A DNA stretch of 64,000 bases from Leclercia sp. S52. Lineage in GTDB: Bacteria > Pseudomonadota > Gammaproteobacteria > Enterobacterales > Enterobacteriaceae. Position numbers and translations under genes: made by a program. Numbering within the stretch: the first letter of the stretch is position 1; every line of letters starts with the position of its first letter. The stretch is from positions 558,001-622,000 of the forward strand of contig NZ_CP152474.1 of the NCBI RefSeq assembly GCF_039727615.1, in the 5' to 3' direction. Below, in pieces: positions 1 through 10,245 of this stretch. The notes beneath the pieces were generated by a model. That model searched no databases, was not told where the DNA came from, and saw only the letters and a list, made by a program, of their open reading frames with translations.

Positions 1-443
1 ACCAGATCCGGCACCACCGCCTGGAACGGCGGCGAGCTCATGGCGCTGCCGACGCTCAGCAGAAAGGCCGCGGCCAGCAGCACCGTCGGCGTGACCTGCC
101 CGGTAAAGGAGAGGATCGCCAGCCCCGCTGCGGCAATAAACATCCACAGCTGGGAGAAGAGCAGGTACTTACGCCGGTCGACGATATCCGCCATCACCCC
201 GGAAGGCAGGGCGAAGAGGAACATCGGCAGGCTGCTGGCCGCCTGCACCAGGGCGATATCCAGCGGATCGGCGCTGAGGGTCAGCATGCTCCAGTTGACC
301 CCCACGTCGCTCATCCACGAGCCAACGTTGGAGACCACCGTGGCGATCCACAGCATGCGGAACACCCGCTGGTGCAGCGGCTGCCAGGTGGACATCGTTG
401 GGGCAGGCGGATGCTCCACGTGCGCGTCGGTGATCTGGGTCAT
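1..443 (-). CDS. MFS transporter, N-terminal part (runs off the window)
   Basis: Only the first 147 or so codons lie in the window; the rest is beyond base 1. The start is the ATG at 443, overlapping the TGA of the DoxX gene (ATGA), so the two are translationally coupled. The reading contains several hydrophobic helices and, at about residues 65-75, an MFS-type cytoplasmic loop (FALPSGVMADIVDRRKYLL) that matches the GxxaDrxgRr signature of the major facilitator superfamily, most like the EntS/MFS_3 drug-exporter branch. It is the third gene of a leftward operon with an amidohydrolase and DoxX, so it may export a product or related toxic compound. Substrate unknown. Confidence 0.8.
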   Translation of the reverse strand, partial: MTQITDAHVEHPPAPTMSTWQPLHQRVFRMLWIATVVSNVGSWMSDVGVNWSMLTLSADPLDIALVQAASSLPMFLFALPSGVMADIVDRRKYLLFSQLWMFIAAAGLAILSFTGQVTPTVLLAAAFLLSVGSAMSSPPFQAVVPDL

Positions 444-853
444 GCGAATCTCTCCGTGGCGCGCGAACGGACCCGCCACGCGCCGGGGCCGGTGATGGCC
501 AGCGTGGTGAAGATAATCAGCAGCAGCCAGCCAAACTGGCCTTCGGCAATTGACCAGCCCGGATGCACCACCAGCATCGCCACCAGCAGCACGGCGATGA
601 TCGGCACGCAGGCCAGCCGGGTCGCCACGCCGAACAGGATCAGGATCGGGCAGATCACCTCGGCGACGATCGCCGGGATCAGGCTGAAGTACGGCCCGAA
701 GCCAAAGGGATCTTCGATCCGCGTCAGTTCTTCGCTGAAATGCATGATCTTCGGCAGGCCGTGCACGTAGAGCAGCAGCAGGCTGCCGGCGATCCGCAGG
801 AAGAACAGCCCCAGGTCAATCCGGGGCAGGTTAGGTTGGGTTGAGTTCATCAT
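440..853 (-). CDS. DoxX family membrane protein
   Basis: A 137-residue integral membrane protein with four predicted hydrophobic segments (roughly residues 12-32, 58-75, 77-96 and 103-122). The pattern FFLRIAGSLLLLYVHGLPK near the N terminus and the PxIVAEVICPILILFG stretch are typical of DoxX/DoxD proteins, a family linked loosely to redox metabolism without one fixed reaction. Two ATGs in a row (853 and 850) could serve as start. It begins directly after the amidohydrolase stop (856) and overlaps the MFS start by four bases, so it is the middle gene of a leftward operon. Confidence 0.85.
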   Translation of the reverse strand: MMNSTQPNLPRIDLGLFFLRIAGSLLLLYVHGLPKIMHFSEELTRIEDPFGFGPYFSLIPAIVAEVICPILILFGVATRLACVPIIAVLLVAMLVVHPGWSIAEGQFGWLLLIIFTTLAITGPGAWRVRSRATERFA

Positions 854-855
854 GA

Positions 856-2726
856 TCAGAACGCGAAGCAGCTGCAGCCCAGCGCTCCCCAGAAGGCGTT
901 ATCGTCGGCCACCGGCATCTCTGCCGTACGGGCAAAATCGTGTGCGTGGTTGTGCACCCCGCACGGGCCGCTGCAGTGGTGCACGGCCTGCATCCCCACG
1001 CGGGCAGCCTGTGGTGGCGCGCTGCGGTAATGACCCGGCACTTTGACCACCGGCGACCACTCCGGCAGGACCGGGATGGCAGGCGGCGCCAGCGGGCCGA
1101 AGCTGCCTGCGGCGTAAACGATGTTGCCATCCACCACCGTCAGCACCGATTCGATGCCTTTAATTTCCTCTTCCGGCACGCGGAAGAAGTCTTTGCTCAG
1201 TACCGCGAGATCCGCGAGCTGGCCCTTTTTGATCTGGCCTTTCTGGCTCTGCTCGTTGGAGAACCACGCGCTGCCCTGGGTCCAGAGCATCAGGGCGGTG
1301 TCGCGATCCAGACGGGCGCTGTGATCGTACATCTGCATCCCGCCCACGGTGCGGCCGGAGACCAGCCAGTAGAGCGCGGTCCACGGGTTGTAGCTCGCCA
1401 CGCGGGTGGCGTCGGTGCCCAGACCCACCGGCACGCCGGTTTCGAGCATGCGGGTGACCGGCGGGGTGTGGCGCACCGCTTCCATCCCGTAACGCTCGGC
1501 GAAGTACTCGCCCTGGAAGGCCATGCGGTGCTGCACGGCGATGCCGCCGCCCAGGGCCTTGATGCGGTCGATGTTGCGCTGGGTGACGGTCTCGGCGTGG
1601 TCAAAGAACCAGTGCAGGCCGTTGAACGGAATGTCGCGGTTGACCTTCTCAAAGACGTCCAGCATCCGGCTGATGGACTCATCGTAGGTGGCGTGGAGGC
1701 GGAACGGCCAGCGGTGCTCGACCAGATGGCGCACCACGCGCTCCAGCTCGTCCTCCATGCCGGGGGCCAGATCCGGGCGCGGCTCAAGGAAATCCTCGAA
1801 GTCGGCGGCGGAAAACACCAGCATTTCGCCCGCGCCGTTATGGCGGAAGAAGTCGGTGCCCTGGCCCGGCTTGAGCATGTCGGTCCACTTCTCGAAATCT
1901 TCCAGCTCGTGGCCGGGGCGTTGGGTAAACAGGTTGTAGGCGATGCGGATCGTCATCTGCTTTTTGTCGTGCAGCTCGGCAATCACCTCGTAGTCTTCCG
2001 GGTAGTTCTGGAAACCGCCGCCGGCATCGATGGCGCTGGTTAAGCCCAGACGGTTCAGCTCGCGCATAAACTGGCGGGTGGAGTTCACCTGCTGCTCCAG
2101 GGGCAGTTTTGGCCCTTTGGCGAGGGTGGCGTAGAGGATCATGGCGTTCGGACGGGCGATCAGCATCCCGGTCGGGTTGCCGTTGGCGTCGCGCTGGATC
2201 TCGCCGCCCGGCGGGTTCGGCGTGTCTTTGGTGTAGCCGACCACCTTCAGCGCCTCGCGGTTGAGCAGGGCGCGGTCGTACAGGTGCAGGATAAACACCG
2301 GCGTCTCCGGCGCGGCCTCGTTGATCTCGTCCAGGGTCGGCATCCGGCGCTCGGCAAACTGGAACTCGCTCCAGCCGCCCACCACCCGCACCCACTGGGG
2401 TGACGGGGTGCGCAGGGCCTGCTCTTTTAACATTCGCAGGGCATCGGCCAGCACGGCACGCCCTCCCAGCGCAGCTCGAGGTTGTAGTTCAGCCCGCCGC
2501 GGATCAGGTGCAGGTGTGAGTCGTTCAGGCCGGGGATGGCGGTGTGGCCTTTGAGATCCACCACTTTGGTGGCGTCGTCGTGGTACTGCATCACCTCGGC
2601 AACGGTGCCCACTGCAAGGAATTTGCCGTCACGCACGGCAACCGCTTCGGCGAGGGGATTTTCACGATCGACGGTATGAAACTGGCCATTCACCAGAATC
2701 AAATCTGCTGTAGCAGAGGAAGTCAT
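856..2726 (-). CDS. YtcJ-like amidohydrolase (frameshifted as read)
   Basis: A metal-dependent hydrolase of the Amidohydro_3 family, about 623 residues when joined. The N-terminal reading (2726 to about 2453) gives LILVNGQFHTVDRENPLAEAVAVRDG and the metal-binding HxH in GLNDSHLHLIRGG. The second reading carries the rest, including FFDHAETVTQRN and LGTDATRVASYNPW, whose His and Asp are expected metal ligands. The frame changes at 2452/2453: the reading ...GVP then LADALRMLKEQ needs one more base (a TCG codon now reads TG). A downstream internal ATG or GTG could also start a shorter product. It lies divergently from a YcaC-like hydrolase across the iteron region. Substrate unknown; members act on N-acyl or formyl amides. 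Confidence 0.85.
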
Positions 2727-2786
2727 AACTGCTCCTGACTGAGAGGGGAAATGTCAGGATTATTGGAACCGGTTACCGGAAAAAAC

Positions 2787-2866
2787 CAGTTATACAAAGG
2801 GATAGCTATACCAAAGTATAACTATACCTGCGTATAACTATACAAAAGGTTAATTATACAAAGAGA
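2787..2866. promoter_or_regulatory. Five 16-bp iterons in the divergent promoter
   Basis: TATAC begins at exactly 2791, 2807, 2823, 2839 and 2855, each 16 bp apart. The unit reads roughly TARYTATACMAARGKA, and a sixth degenerate copy (TAATTACGCAAGG) follows at 2867. The array sits between the amidohydrolase operon (leftward from 2726) and the YcaC-like operon (rightward from 2964). Evenly phased direct repeats of this kind usually bind a regulator cooperatively. The FixJ-type regulator at 10246-10845 is the obvious candidate, but that link is inference. Confidence 0.75.
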
Positions 2867-2963
2867 TAATTACGCAAGGGCGGAGAGTCATCCAGGATAC
2901 AGGTATCGCATCGTCGCCGCGTCGTGCGACGGATTTCACCTGTTAACCTCACTGGATACCATT

Positions 2964-3656
2964 ATGTCTAACTCAAAACTCGAAGTGTTAACCCCCGATA
3001 ACTGTCAGATGATCTTCATCGACCAGCAGCCGCAGATGGCGTTTGGCGTGCAGTCTATCGACCGTCAGGTGCTGAAAAACAACGTGGTAGGGCTGGCGAA
3101 AGCGGCCAAAGTGTTCAACATCCCAACCATCATCACCACCGTTGAAACCCAGAGCTTCTCCGGTAACACCTTCCCGGAACTGCTGGACGTCTTCCCGGGC
3201 AAAGACATTCTTGAGCGTACCTCCATGAACTCCTGGGATGACCAGAAAGTGCGTGACGCCCTGAAAGCCAACGGCAAGAAGAAAGTGGTGGTCTCCGGCC
3301 TGTGGACCGAAGTATGCAACAACACCTTCGCCCTGTGCGCGATGCTGGAAGGCGACTACGAGATCTACATGGTGGCTGACGCGTCCGGCGGCACCTCGAA
3401 AGAGGCCCACGACTTTGCCATGCAGCGCATGATCCAGGCCGGCGTGATCCCGGTAACCTGGCAGCAGGTGCTGCTGGAGTGGCAGCGTGACTGGGCCCAC
3501 AAAGAGACCTACAACGCGGTGATGGATATCGTGCGTGAGCACTCCGGTGCCTACGGCATGGGTGTGGACTACGCCTACACCATGGTGCACAAAGCCCCGT
3601 CTCGCCAGAAGAGCGAGCACGAAACCCTGGCGCCGGTTCCGGCCCCGGTTCGCTAA
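2964..3656 (+). CDS. YcaC-like isochorismatase-family hydrolase
   Basis: A 230-residue cysteine hydrolase of the isochorismatase superfamily. The catalytic Asp is in IFIDQQPQM (D20) and the nucleophilic Cys in VVSGLWTEVCNNTFALC (C118), with ERTSMNSWDD between them, the arrangement seen in YcaC, an octameric hydrolase whose natural substrate is not known. Length is slightly above YcaC because of a C-terminal tail after residue 200. It is the first gene of the rightward operon, followed 59 bp later by two XapX proteins and a sensor system, and its promoter region holds the 16-bp iterons, so it is probably an inducible effector enzyme of that sensor. Confidence 0.9.
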   Translation: MSNSKLEVLTPDNCQMIFIDQQPQMAFGVQSIDRQVLKNNVVGLAKAAKVFNIPTIITTVETQSFSGNTFPELLDVFPGKDILERTSMNSWDDQKVRDALKANGKKKVVVSGLWTEVCNNTFALCAMLEGDYEIYMVADASGGTSKEAHDFAMQRMIQAGVIPVTWQQVLLEWQRDWAHKETYNAVMDIVREHSGAYGMGVDYAYTMVHKAPSRQKSEHETLAPVPAPVR

Positions 3657-3715
3657 GTTTTCAGCGGCAGGCTGGGCCCTCATCCGGCCTGCCGTTGACC
3701 TCTCTGGAGTCCATC

Positions 3716-3925
3716 ATGAGTACTGGGTTAATTTCCCTCGCGGCAGGCGTGCTGATCGGCCTGCTGTACGCGCTGCTGAAAGTCCGTTCCCCCGCGCCGC
3801 CCGCGCTGGCGCTAATTGGTCTGCTGGGGATGCTGGCTGGCGAACAGGCCACCCGCCATTTTCTGCATGCTGATGACACCGCGCAAAAAGCCCCCGTCGC
3901 CGTTACCACAGGAGCCTCGTCATGA
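3716..3925 (+). CDS. XapX/DUF1427 domain small membrane protein (first copy)
   Basis: A 69-residue protein with two hydrophobic helices flanking the DUF1427/XapX signature LLYALLKVRSPAPPALALIGLLGMLAGEQ. The start is the ATG at 3716, with GGAG six bases upstream. The stop overlaps the next ATG by four bases (ATGA). XapX proteins are small inner-membrane proteins of unknown role that often sit beside hydrolases such as the upstream YcaC-like gene. The tail after residue 50 is not membrane-like and is not shared with the second copy. Confidence 0.85.
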   Translation: MSTGLISLAAGVLIGLLYALLKVRSPAPPALALIGLLGMLAGEQATRHFLHADDTAQKAPVAVTTGASS

Positions 3926-4179
3926 AAGCCTGGGTCGTTTCGCTGAGCTGTGGAATTCTGGCAGGGGTGATTTATGCCGCAATTGATGTACACTCGCCCG
4001 CGCCGCCGGTTGTCGCCCTGTTGGGGCTGTTTGGCATGCTGGTGGGCGAACAGCTGATCCCGATTGGCCGCCGCCTGTTTAGCCGTCAGCTGACGATGAC
4101 CTGGTTTCGCCATGAATGCGTCCCCAAAATCAGCGGCACTCCACCTCCGGCCCGTCCCGGTGACGGTAGCGAGGGTTAA
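3922..4179 (+). CDS. XapX/DUF1427 domain small membrane protein (second copy)
   Basis: An 85-residue paralogue of the preceding protein. The core VIYAAIDVHSPAPPVVALLG then GMLVGEQL repeats the SPAPP and GMLxGEQ motifs of copy one, so the pair arose by tandem duplication and may form a heteromeric membrane unit. Copy two has a longer basic and polar C-terminal tail (about residues 50-85). It is coupled to copy one by an ATGA overlap and precedes the lone receiver gene by 26 bp. Function unknown. Confidence 0.85.
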   Translation: MKAWVVSLSCGILAGVIYAAIDVHSPAPPVVALLGLFGMLVGEQLIPIGRRLFSRQLTMTWFRHECVPKISGTPPPARPGDGSEG

Positions 4180-4205
4180 TCACCTTTAGTTTGAGGAACA
4201 CGAGC

Positions 4206-4574
4206 ATGCCGCAGCGCATAGCCATCATTGATGATGAACGGTCTGTTCGCAGCGGGTTAAGCAACCTGTTGCAGTCGGAGGGGTATGCCACAGAAGCCTT
4301 CGACTCGGCGGAAGTGTTTCTCAGCCACCCCACCGCGCTGGCAGACGCGGCGCTGGTGATCGCCGACATCCGCCTGCGGGGGATGACGGGTCTCGAGATG
4401 CTCGACAAACTGCACCTTATCGCCCCCTCGCCGCCGCCGCTTATTTTTATCTCCGGTCATGCGGATGAAAATATTCAACGCTACGCTGTTGAACACGGCG
4501 CTGTTGTTTTTCTGCGCAAACCGATTAATGTCGATGTGCTGCTGGCGCACATTCAACGCGCGCTCGCCACCTGA
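4206..4574 (+). CDS. Single-domain response regulator (receiver only)
   Basis: A 122-residue CheY-like receiver without an output domain. The acidic pocket is IIDDE (residues 8-11), the phospho-acceptor is D54 in VIADIRLRGMTG and the conserved Lys is in FLRKPI. ATG 4206 is chosen over the in-frame TTG at 4191 because AGGA lies eight bases upstream of it. It sits between the XapX pair and the giant hybrid kinase, so it most likely takes or relays phosphate within that system. Confidence 0.9.
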   Translation: MPQRIAIIDDERSVRSGLSNLLQSEGYATEAFDSAEVFLSHPTALADAALVIADIRLRGMTGLEMLDKLHLIAPSPPPLIFISGHADENIQRYAVEHGAVVFLRKPINVDVLLAHIQRALAT

Positions 4575-4632
4575 CAACACCTGCACAACCGATCCCACGA
4601 GAACCATTAACGAAGAAAAATAAGGAACGTGG

Positions 4633-7600
4633 ATGAACAACACATCGCTGCCTGCGCTCTGGCCTGCCCCCGAAAATTTAGCGGAAGGGCGGGCTTTTGT
4701 GCTTAAAGAAGACGTCATTTTTACCCCGCTGGGGCAGGAGGGGAGCCTCTGCTGGCTCAATGCCCGCCTGCCCACCTCCGGCGGATCGTTTATCATCGCC
4801 ACCGGGGTGAGCGATGAAGAAGAGGCCAGCGCAACGCGCCTGCTGCGCAACGAGTTTGCCCTGCGGGAGTACCTGAGCGACGACTGGGCCATTCGCCCGG
4901 TGGCCAGCACGCAATACCACGGGCGCTTTGCACTGGTTTATGCTCCCTTTTCGTTTGTGCTGTTAACCCGGATCGTCGGCGCGCCGATGGCCTGTATCCA
5001 GAGCTTCCTCGATCTGGCGATCCGCATCAGCCTGCCTTTACGCCTGATGCATCTGCGCAACCTGGTGCATGGCGATATCAAGCCCGGCAATATTTTTATT
5101 CACGATGACAACCGCTGTCGGCTGGGGGGGCTTTGGCCTGTCGTCCGGCACCTCGGAAGAGCTTCAGCAATCCCGGCTGGCGGTGGTGGGCGGTACCCCC
5201 GCCTACATGTCGCCGGAGCACACCACCCGCACCCATCGCGCGGTGGATAACCGCAGCGATCTCTACAGCCTGGGGGTAGTGCTTTACGAGCTGCTCACCG
5301 GCAGCCTGCCGTTTGAGCTGGGCGGCGAGGATCAGGGCAAGTGGGCGCACTATCATATCGCCTCCGAGCCCCGCGCTCCGGGCGCAGTCTGTCCCGGCGT
5401 GCCCGCCATGCTGTCGACCATCGTCCTCAAGCTGCTGGCGAAAAAGCCGGAGAACCGCTACCAGACCGTTGATGGCCTGATTGCCGACCTGCGCCGCTGC
5501 CAGGCCACCCTCAGTGACGACGGGGAGATCGCTGCCTTTACCCCCGGCCTGCAGGATCGCTCCCCGGCCTTTCATCTCACCGACACCCTGTACACCGCCC
5601 ATCCCCAGGCGGCGGAGCTGCTCCACGCCTTTGAGCGGGTCAATCGCGACGCTATCGCCGGATTCGTGGCGATTAGCGGCCCGTCGGGGATCGGCAAATC
5701 GTCACTGATCGCCTCGGGGCTGAAGGCCCTGCAAAACCGCAGCGTGCTGCTGGCGGTGGGCAAGGTGGACCAGTTTTCCCCCACGCTACCCTACGCGGCG
5801 TTGACCTCGGCGTTTCGTAACCTGACGCTGCATCTGCTGGGGCTGTCGGCGGAGGAGGTGGCCCAGTGGAAGATCCGCCTGTCCCGCGAGCTGGAGGGCT
5901 ACGAAGCTCTGGCCGTCAGCCTGGTGCCGGAGCTGCGGCTGCTGCTCGATAACAAGCCGCGCTTCTCCAGCGACATCTTCTCTATCGACGCCCGGGCGCG
6001 CTTCAGCCATATGGTGCTGGCCCTGGTGAAGGCCTTCGCCAGCGCGGGCTACCCGCTGGTGCTGCTGCTGGACGATATCCACTGGATCGACCCCGCCAGC
6101 CTGCAAATCCTGGAGTATCTGCTGACCCACGCCAGCACCGTGCCGCTGCTGATGGTGGTGGCGCACCGGGATGCCTGCTCGCTGCCGGACAACACCCTGC
6201 ATCATCAGCTGGCGAGCCTGCACCTGGCCTCGCGTAATACCACCGAGCTGCGCCCGGAGCCGCTGTCGGTGAAGGCCGTGTCGCGCTGGCTGGCGGATAT
6301 CTTCCATACCCGCTCGGCCAGCACCCTCGATCTGGCCGGGCTGATCCATGAAAAAACCGGCGGCAACCCGCTGTTTGTCCATGAGTTTTTCCGCCGCATC
6401 GTCGATGACGGGCTGGTGACGCACAACAAGTACCAGGATAAATGGCATTACGATCTGCACGCCATCCGCACCCGGCACTACACCGAAAACGTGGTCACCC
6501 TGGTACTGCAGCAGCTGGAGGAGATGCCTGAAGAGACCCAGCTGCTGCTGGGCAGCATCGCCTGCCTCGGCGGCAGCGGCGAGCTGGAGATGGTGTGCCG
6601 GGTGGTGGCGATGTCGGTCGCGGAGATCCGCTATGCCCTGCACCCGGCGGTGACGGCGCAGCTGATCACGCTCAACGCCGGGAGCTATGCCTTTACCCAC
6701 GACCGGGTTCAGGAGGCGGCCTTTGCCCTGCTGGATAACGCCGAGCGCAGCCGTCTGCACCTTACCACCGCCAGCCTGCTGGCGGAGTCGGCCCGTCAGG
6801 CGGCGGGCAACGAGATCCTGTTCCGCGCCGTGCATCACGTCACGGCGGCGCTGGACTGCATTCAGCCTGCGCCCCAGCGCCAGATGTTCCGTGAGCTGAG
6901 CCTGCTGGCGGCCCGCCGCGCCCGCCGGTCGGGGGATTACCTCTCGGCCCTGAGCTATATCCAGACCGCCCGCGCCCTGGGCAACGTCGGTGCGCTGCCG
7001 GAGAGCGCCAGCGACTTCACGCTCGACAGCGAGGAGGCCGGGTGCCAGTTTGCGCTGGGCAATCTCGACTGCACCCGCCGACTGTGCGACCGCATTCTCA
7101 ACTCCCCTGGCGGGCTGGCGGAAAAAGCGCTGGCGGCGAACCTGCTGGCCGAAGTCTATATGCGCCAGTCCGACAACCGGCTGGCGCTGGAGGCGGCCCT
7201 GAGCTGGCTGGCGGTGTTTGGCATTCACGTCAGCCGCTACCCGGAGGCCGCCGAGTGCGACGAGGCCTGGCACAGCCTGTGCAACCGCGTCGGCGATAAC
7301 CCGCAGGGCCATTTTGCCGGGCTGCCGCTGATGAACGACGGCGACACCGAGGCGGTGATGAACCTGCTCAACAGCGCCTGCGTGTTCGCCAGCTTTACCC
7401 GCTCGCGCCTGCATTTCATTCTGCTGTGCCGGATGATGCACCTGACCCTGGATCACGGCATTACCGGCGCGTCCGCCCCGGCGATGGCGTGGTTCGGGGT
7501 GTTGATTGGCCACCGCTACGCCGAGTATCGCCTCGGCTTTCAGTACGGCACCCTGGCGCGGGAGCTGGTCAACCGCCACGGCTACGACGCCTTTGAGGCC

Positions 7601-10236
7601 AAAACCCTGCTGCCGCTGGATCAGCTCAGCGTCTGGACCCAGCCGCTGGGCTACACCATCGAGTGCGCCAAGGCCTGCTTCACCTCTGCCGTCACCCACG
7701 GGGACATGACGGTGGCCTGCTTTGCCGCCTGTCATCAGGTGATCAACTTCCTTACCCGGGGCGATCACCTTGACGGGGTGCTGACCAGCATCGAGCGCGG
7801 CCTGGCCTTTGTGCGCAAAACCCATTACCAGGACGTGGAGGCGATCCTGCTGATGCAGCGCCACTACGTGGAACATCTGCGCACCCCGGTGAGCGGCCAC
7901 TGGACCGCCAGCGAGGTGCTGCCGCACTCCCTGCTGCCCGCCGCCGCAGAGCAGGCCACGGAGCAGACCTCCACCATGCTGTTCTGGTTCTGGCTCTATC
8001 GCGGGATGGCCCACTTCGCCTGCGGCGAGTTCCCGCAGGCAGCAGAGAATCTCGAGCAGGCCGGGCAGTTCGCCTGGTCCGCGCCGGGCCATATTCATCT
8101 GCTGGATTACCATCTTTACAGCGCCCTGGCGCTCTCCCAGCAGCTGACCCCGGAGACCTTTTCCGCCGACCTGCGCCGCCAGATCCATCTGCACTACGAC
8201 AAAATCGCCCTCTGGGCGCGGATCAACCCGGGCACCTTTGCCGATAAAGAGGCGCTGATCTACGCCGAGATCGTGCGCCTGGACGGCATGAACAGCATCG
8301 CCCTTGAGCAGTACGAGAAGGCGGTGCGCCTGTCGCGCGACGGCGGTTTTAACCCATTCAACGCCCTGGCCCACGAGCTGGCCGGACGCTTCGCCCATGC
8401 CTGCGGCTACACCACCGCCGCCGATGCCCATTTCCGCGGGGCGATGACCGCCTGGGGACGGGCCGGGGCACAGTCCAAAATACGCCAGCTGGAGCGGGAT
8501 TTCCCTTACCTGCTGGCCCCCGGCCAGGCCAACGCCTGGGACACGGTGGCCTTTGCCCGTAACGAGGAGATCCGCGATCTGCAGAGCGTGATCAAGGCCT
8601 CGCGCGCCCTGTCGGAGGAGATCAACCTCGAGCGGCTGATCGAAACCCTGATGACCATCCTGCTGGAGCGGGCCGGCGCCCAGCGCGGCTTTTTGATCCG
8701 GGTGAATGACAATAACATCCCGGAGATCGAGGCCAGCGCCAGCACCACTACCGACGGGGTGCGGGTGCAGATCCGCAAAGAGGTGCCGATGGCCACCGAC
8801 ATGCCGCTGACGGTGCTGGCGGCGGTGATCCGCACCGGGCAGGAGATCCACACCGGCAAACCGGAGGAGTTCCACCCCTTCAGCCAGGACCCGTATCTGG
8901 TGACCTCCGGGGCGGCGGTGATGTGCGTCCCGATGTTCAAGCAGGCCCGGCTGGTGGGGGTGCTCTATCTGGAGAACCGCCTGATGCCGGAGGTCTTTAC
9001 CGTGGAACACTCCCGGGTGGTGAGCCTGCTGGGGGCGCACGCCGCCATCTCGCTGGAGACCGCCCGGCTGTACGCCGAGCTGCTGGAAGAGAACCTCCAG
9101 CGCCGTCGGGTCGAGAAAGAACTGCGGGCCAGCCAGACCTCGCTGATGCTCGGGGAACAGATCAGCCACACCGGCAGCTGGCGCTGGGAGCTGCAGCAGG
9201 ATCTGATGTTTATGTCGGAAGAGTACGCCCGCATTCTCGGCCTGCCGGAGAAACAGAAGATGATTTCGATGGCCGAGTTCCTCACCTTCGTGCATCAGGA
9301 TGACTATCCGCGCATCAGCACCTGGTCACCGAGAGCGTCCGCAACGGCCTGACCATGCGCGCCGAGTTCCGCATTATCCGCGCCGACGGTGCCACCCGCA
9401 CCATTCTGGGGATTGGCGATCCGGTGGGGGTGGGCAGTGAAGTGAACGAGTATTACGGCATCATCACCGACATCACCACCCAGCGGACGGCGGAAGACGC
9501 CATGCGCGTGGCCCAGGCGGAGCTGGCCCGCGTATCGCGCGCCACCACCGTCGGGCAGCTCACCTCGTCCATCGCCCATGAGATCAACCAGCCGCTGATG
9601 TCGATTGTCGCCAACGCCGGGGCCAGCCTGCGCTGGCTCAACCGCGATCCGGCCCGGCTGGATAAGGCCCGCCTCGGGCTGGAGGAGATTGTCTCCGAGG
9701 GCGAGCGGGCAGGGGAGATCATCCGCAGCCTGCAGTCCCTCACCCGCAAGCAGGATCCGGTCTTCGCCCGCATCGATCTGCACTATCTGGTGCGGCACAT
9801 CATTACCCTGTCGCGCAGCCAGCTGGAGCAGCGGTGCATCAGCGTCAGCTATGCCCTGGCGGCGACGGACAGCTTTATCGTGGGGGACAGCGTGCAGATC
9901 CAGCAGGTGCTGCTGAACCTGGTGATGAACGCGATAGAGGCGATGGCCGAGGTGAAAGAGCGGCCCGGCACGCTGGAACTCTCCACCTCAAACCCGGAGG
10001 GCGGGGGGATCGCTTTTGAAATCGCCGACAGCGGCACCGGCATCGGACCGGGGCTGAGCGAGCGCATCTTTGATTCGTTCTACTCCACCAAAGCCCAGGG
10101 GATGGGAGTGGGGCTGACCATCAGCTACAGCATTATCGAGCGCCACCGGGGCAAGCTGACGGCCCGCAACCGCCAGCCACACGGCTCTGTGTTTGCTTTT
10201 ACCCTGCCGCTGGCGGCGAGCGAGGCGTCACTCTGA
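4633..10236 (+). CDS. Trifunctional Ser/Thr kinase / AAA ATPase / histidine kinase (two frameshifts as read)
   Basis: A giant cytosolic sensor of about 1,867 residues when joined. Domains in order: Ser/Thr kinase-like (catalytic loop HGDIKPGN about 146-153, then GTPAYMSPEH and DLYSLGVVLYELLTG); AAA/NTPase with Walker A GPSGIGKSS near 350 and Walker B LLLDDIHWID near 476; a long helical TPR-like middle; GAF (about 1320-1480); PAS (about 1505-1615); HisKA with SSIAHEINQPL near 1650; HATPase with N box LNLVMNAIEA and DSGTGIG. The DFG aspartate is replaced (GFGLSS) and no VAIK lysine is evident, so the kinase domain may be degenerate. Breaks: one extra G in the G7 run at 5124-5130, and one missing base near 9317. 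No membrane segment is seen, so the signal is probably cytoplasmic. Confidence 0.88.
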
Positions 10237-10245
10237 GGGCAGGAT

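Noticed and set aside
5786..9295. A very long open frame (about 1,169 codons) on the minus strand
   Set aside because: It lies fully opposite the hybrid kinase gene in GC-rich DNA. Its product is low-complexity (His, Gln, Gly, Ala, Arg) with no motifs, a typical antisense shadow.
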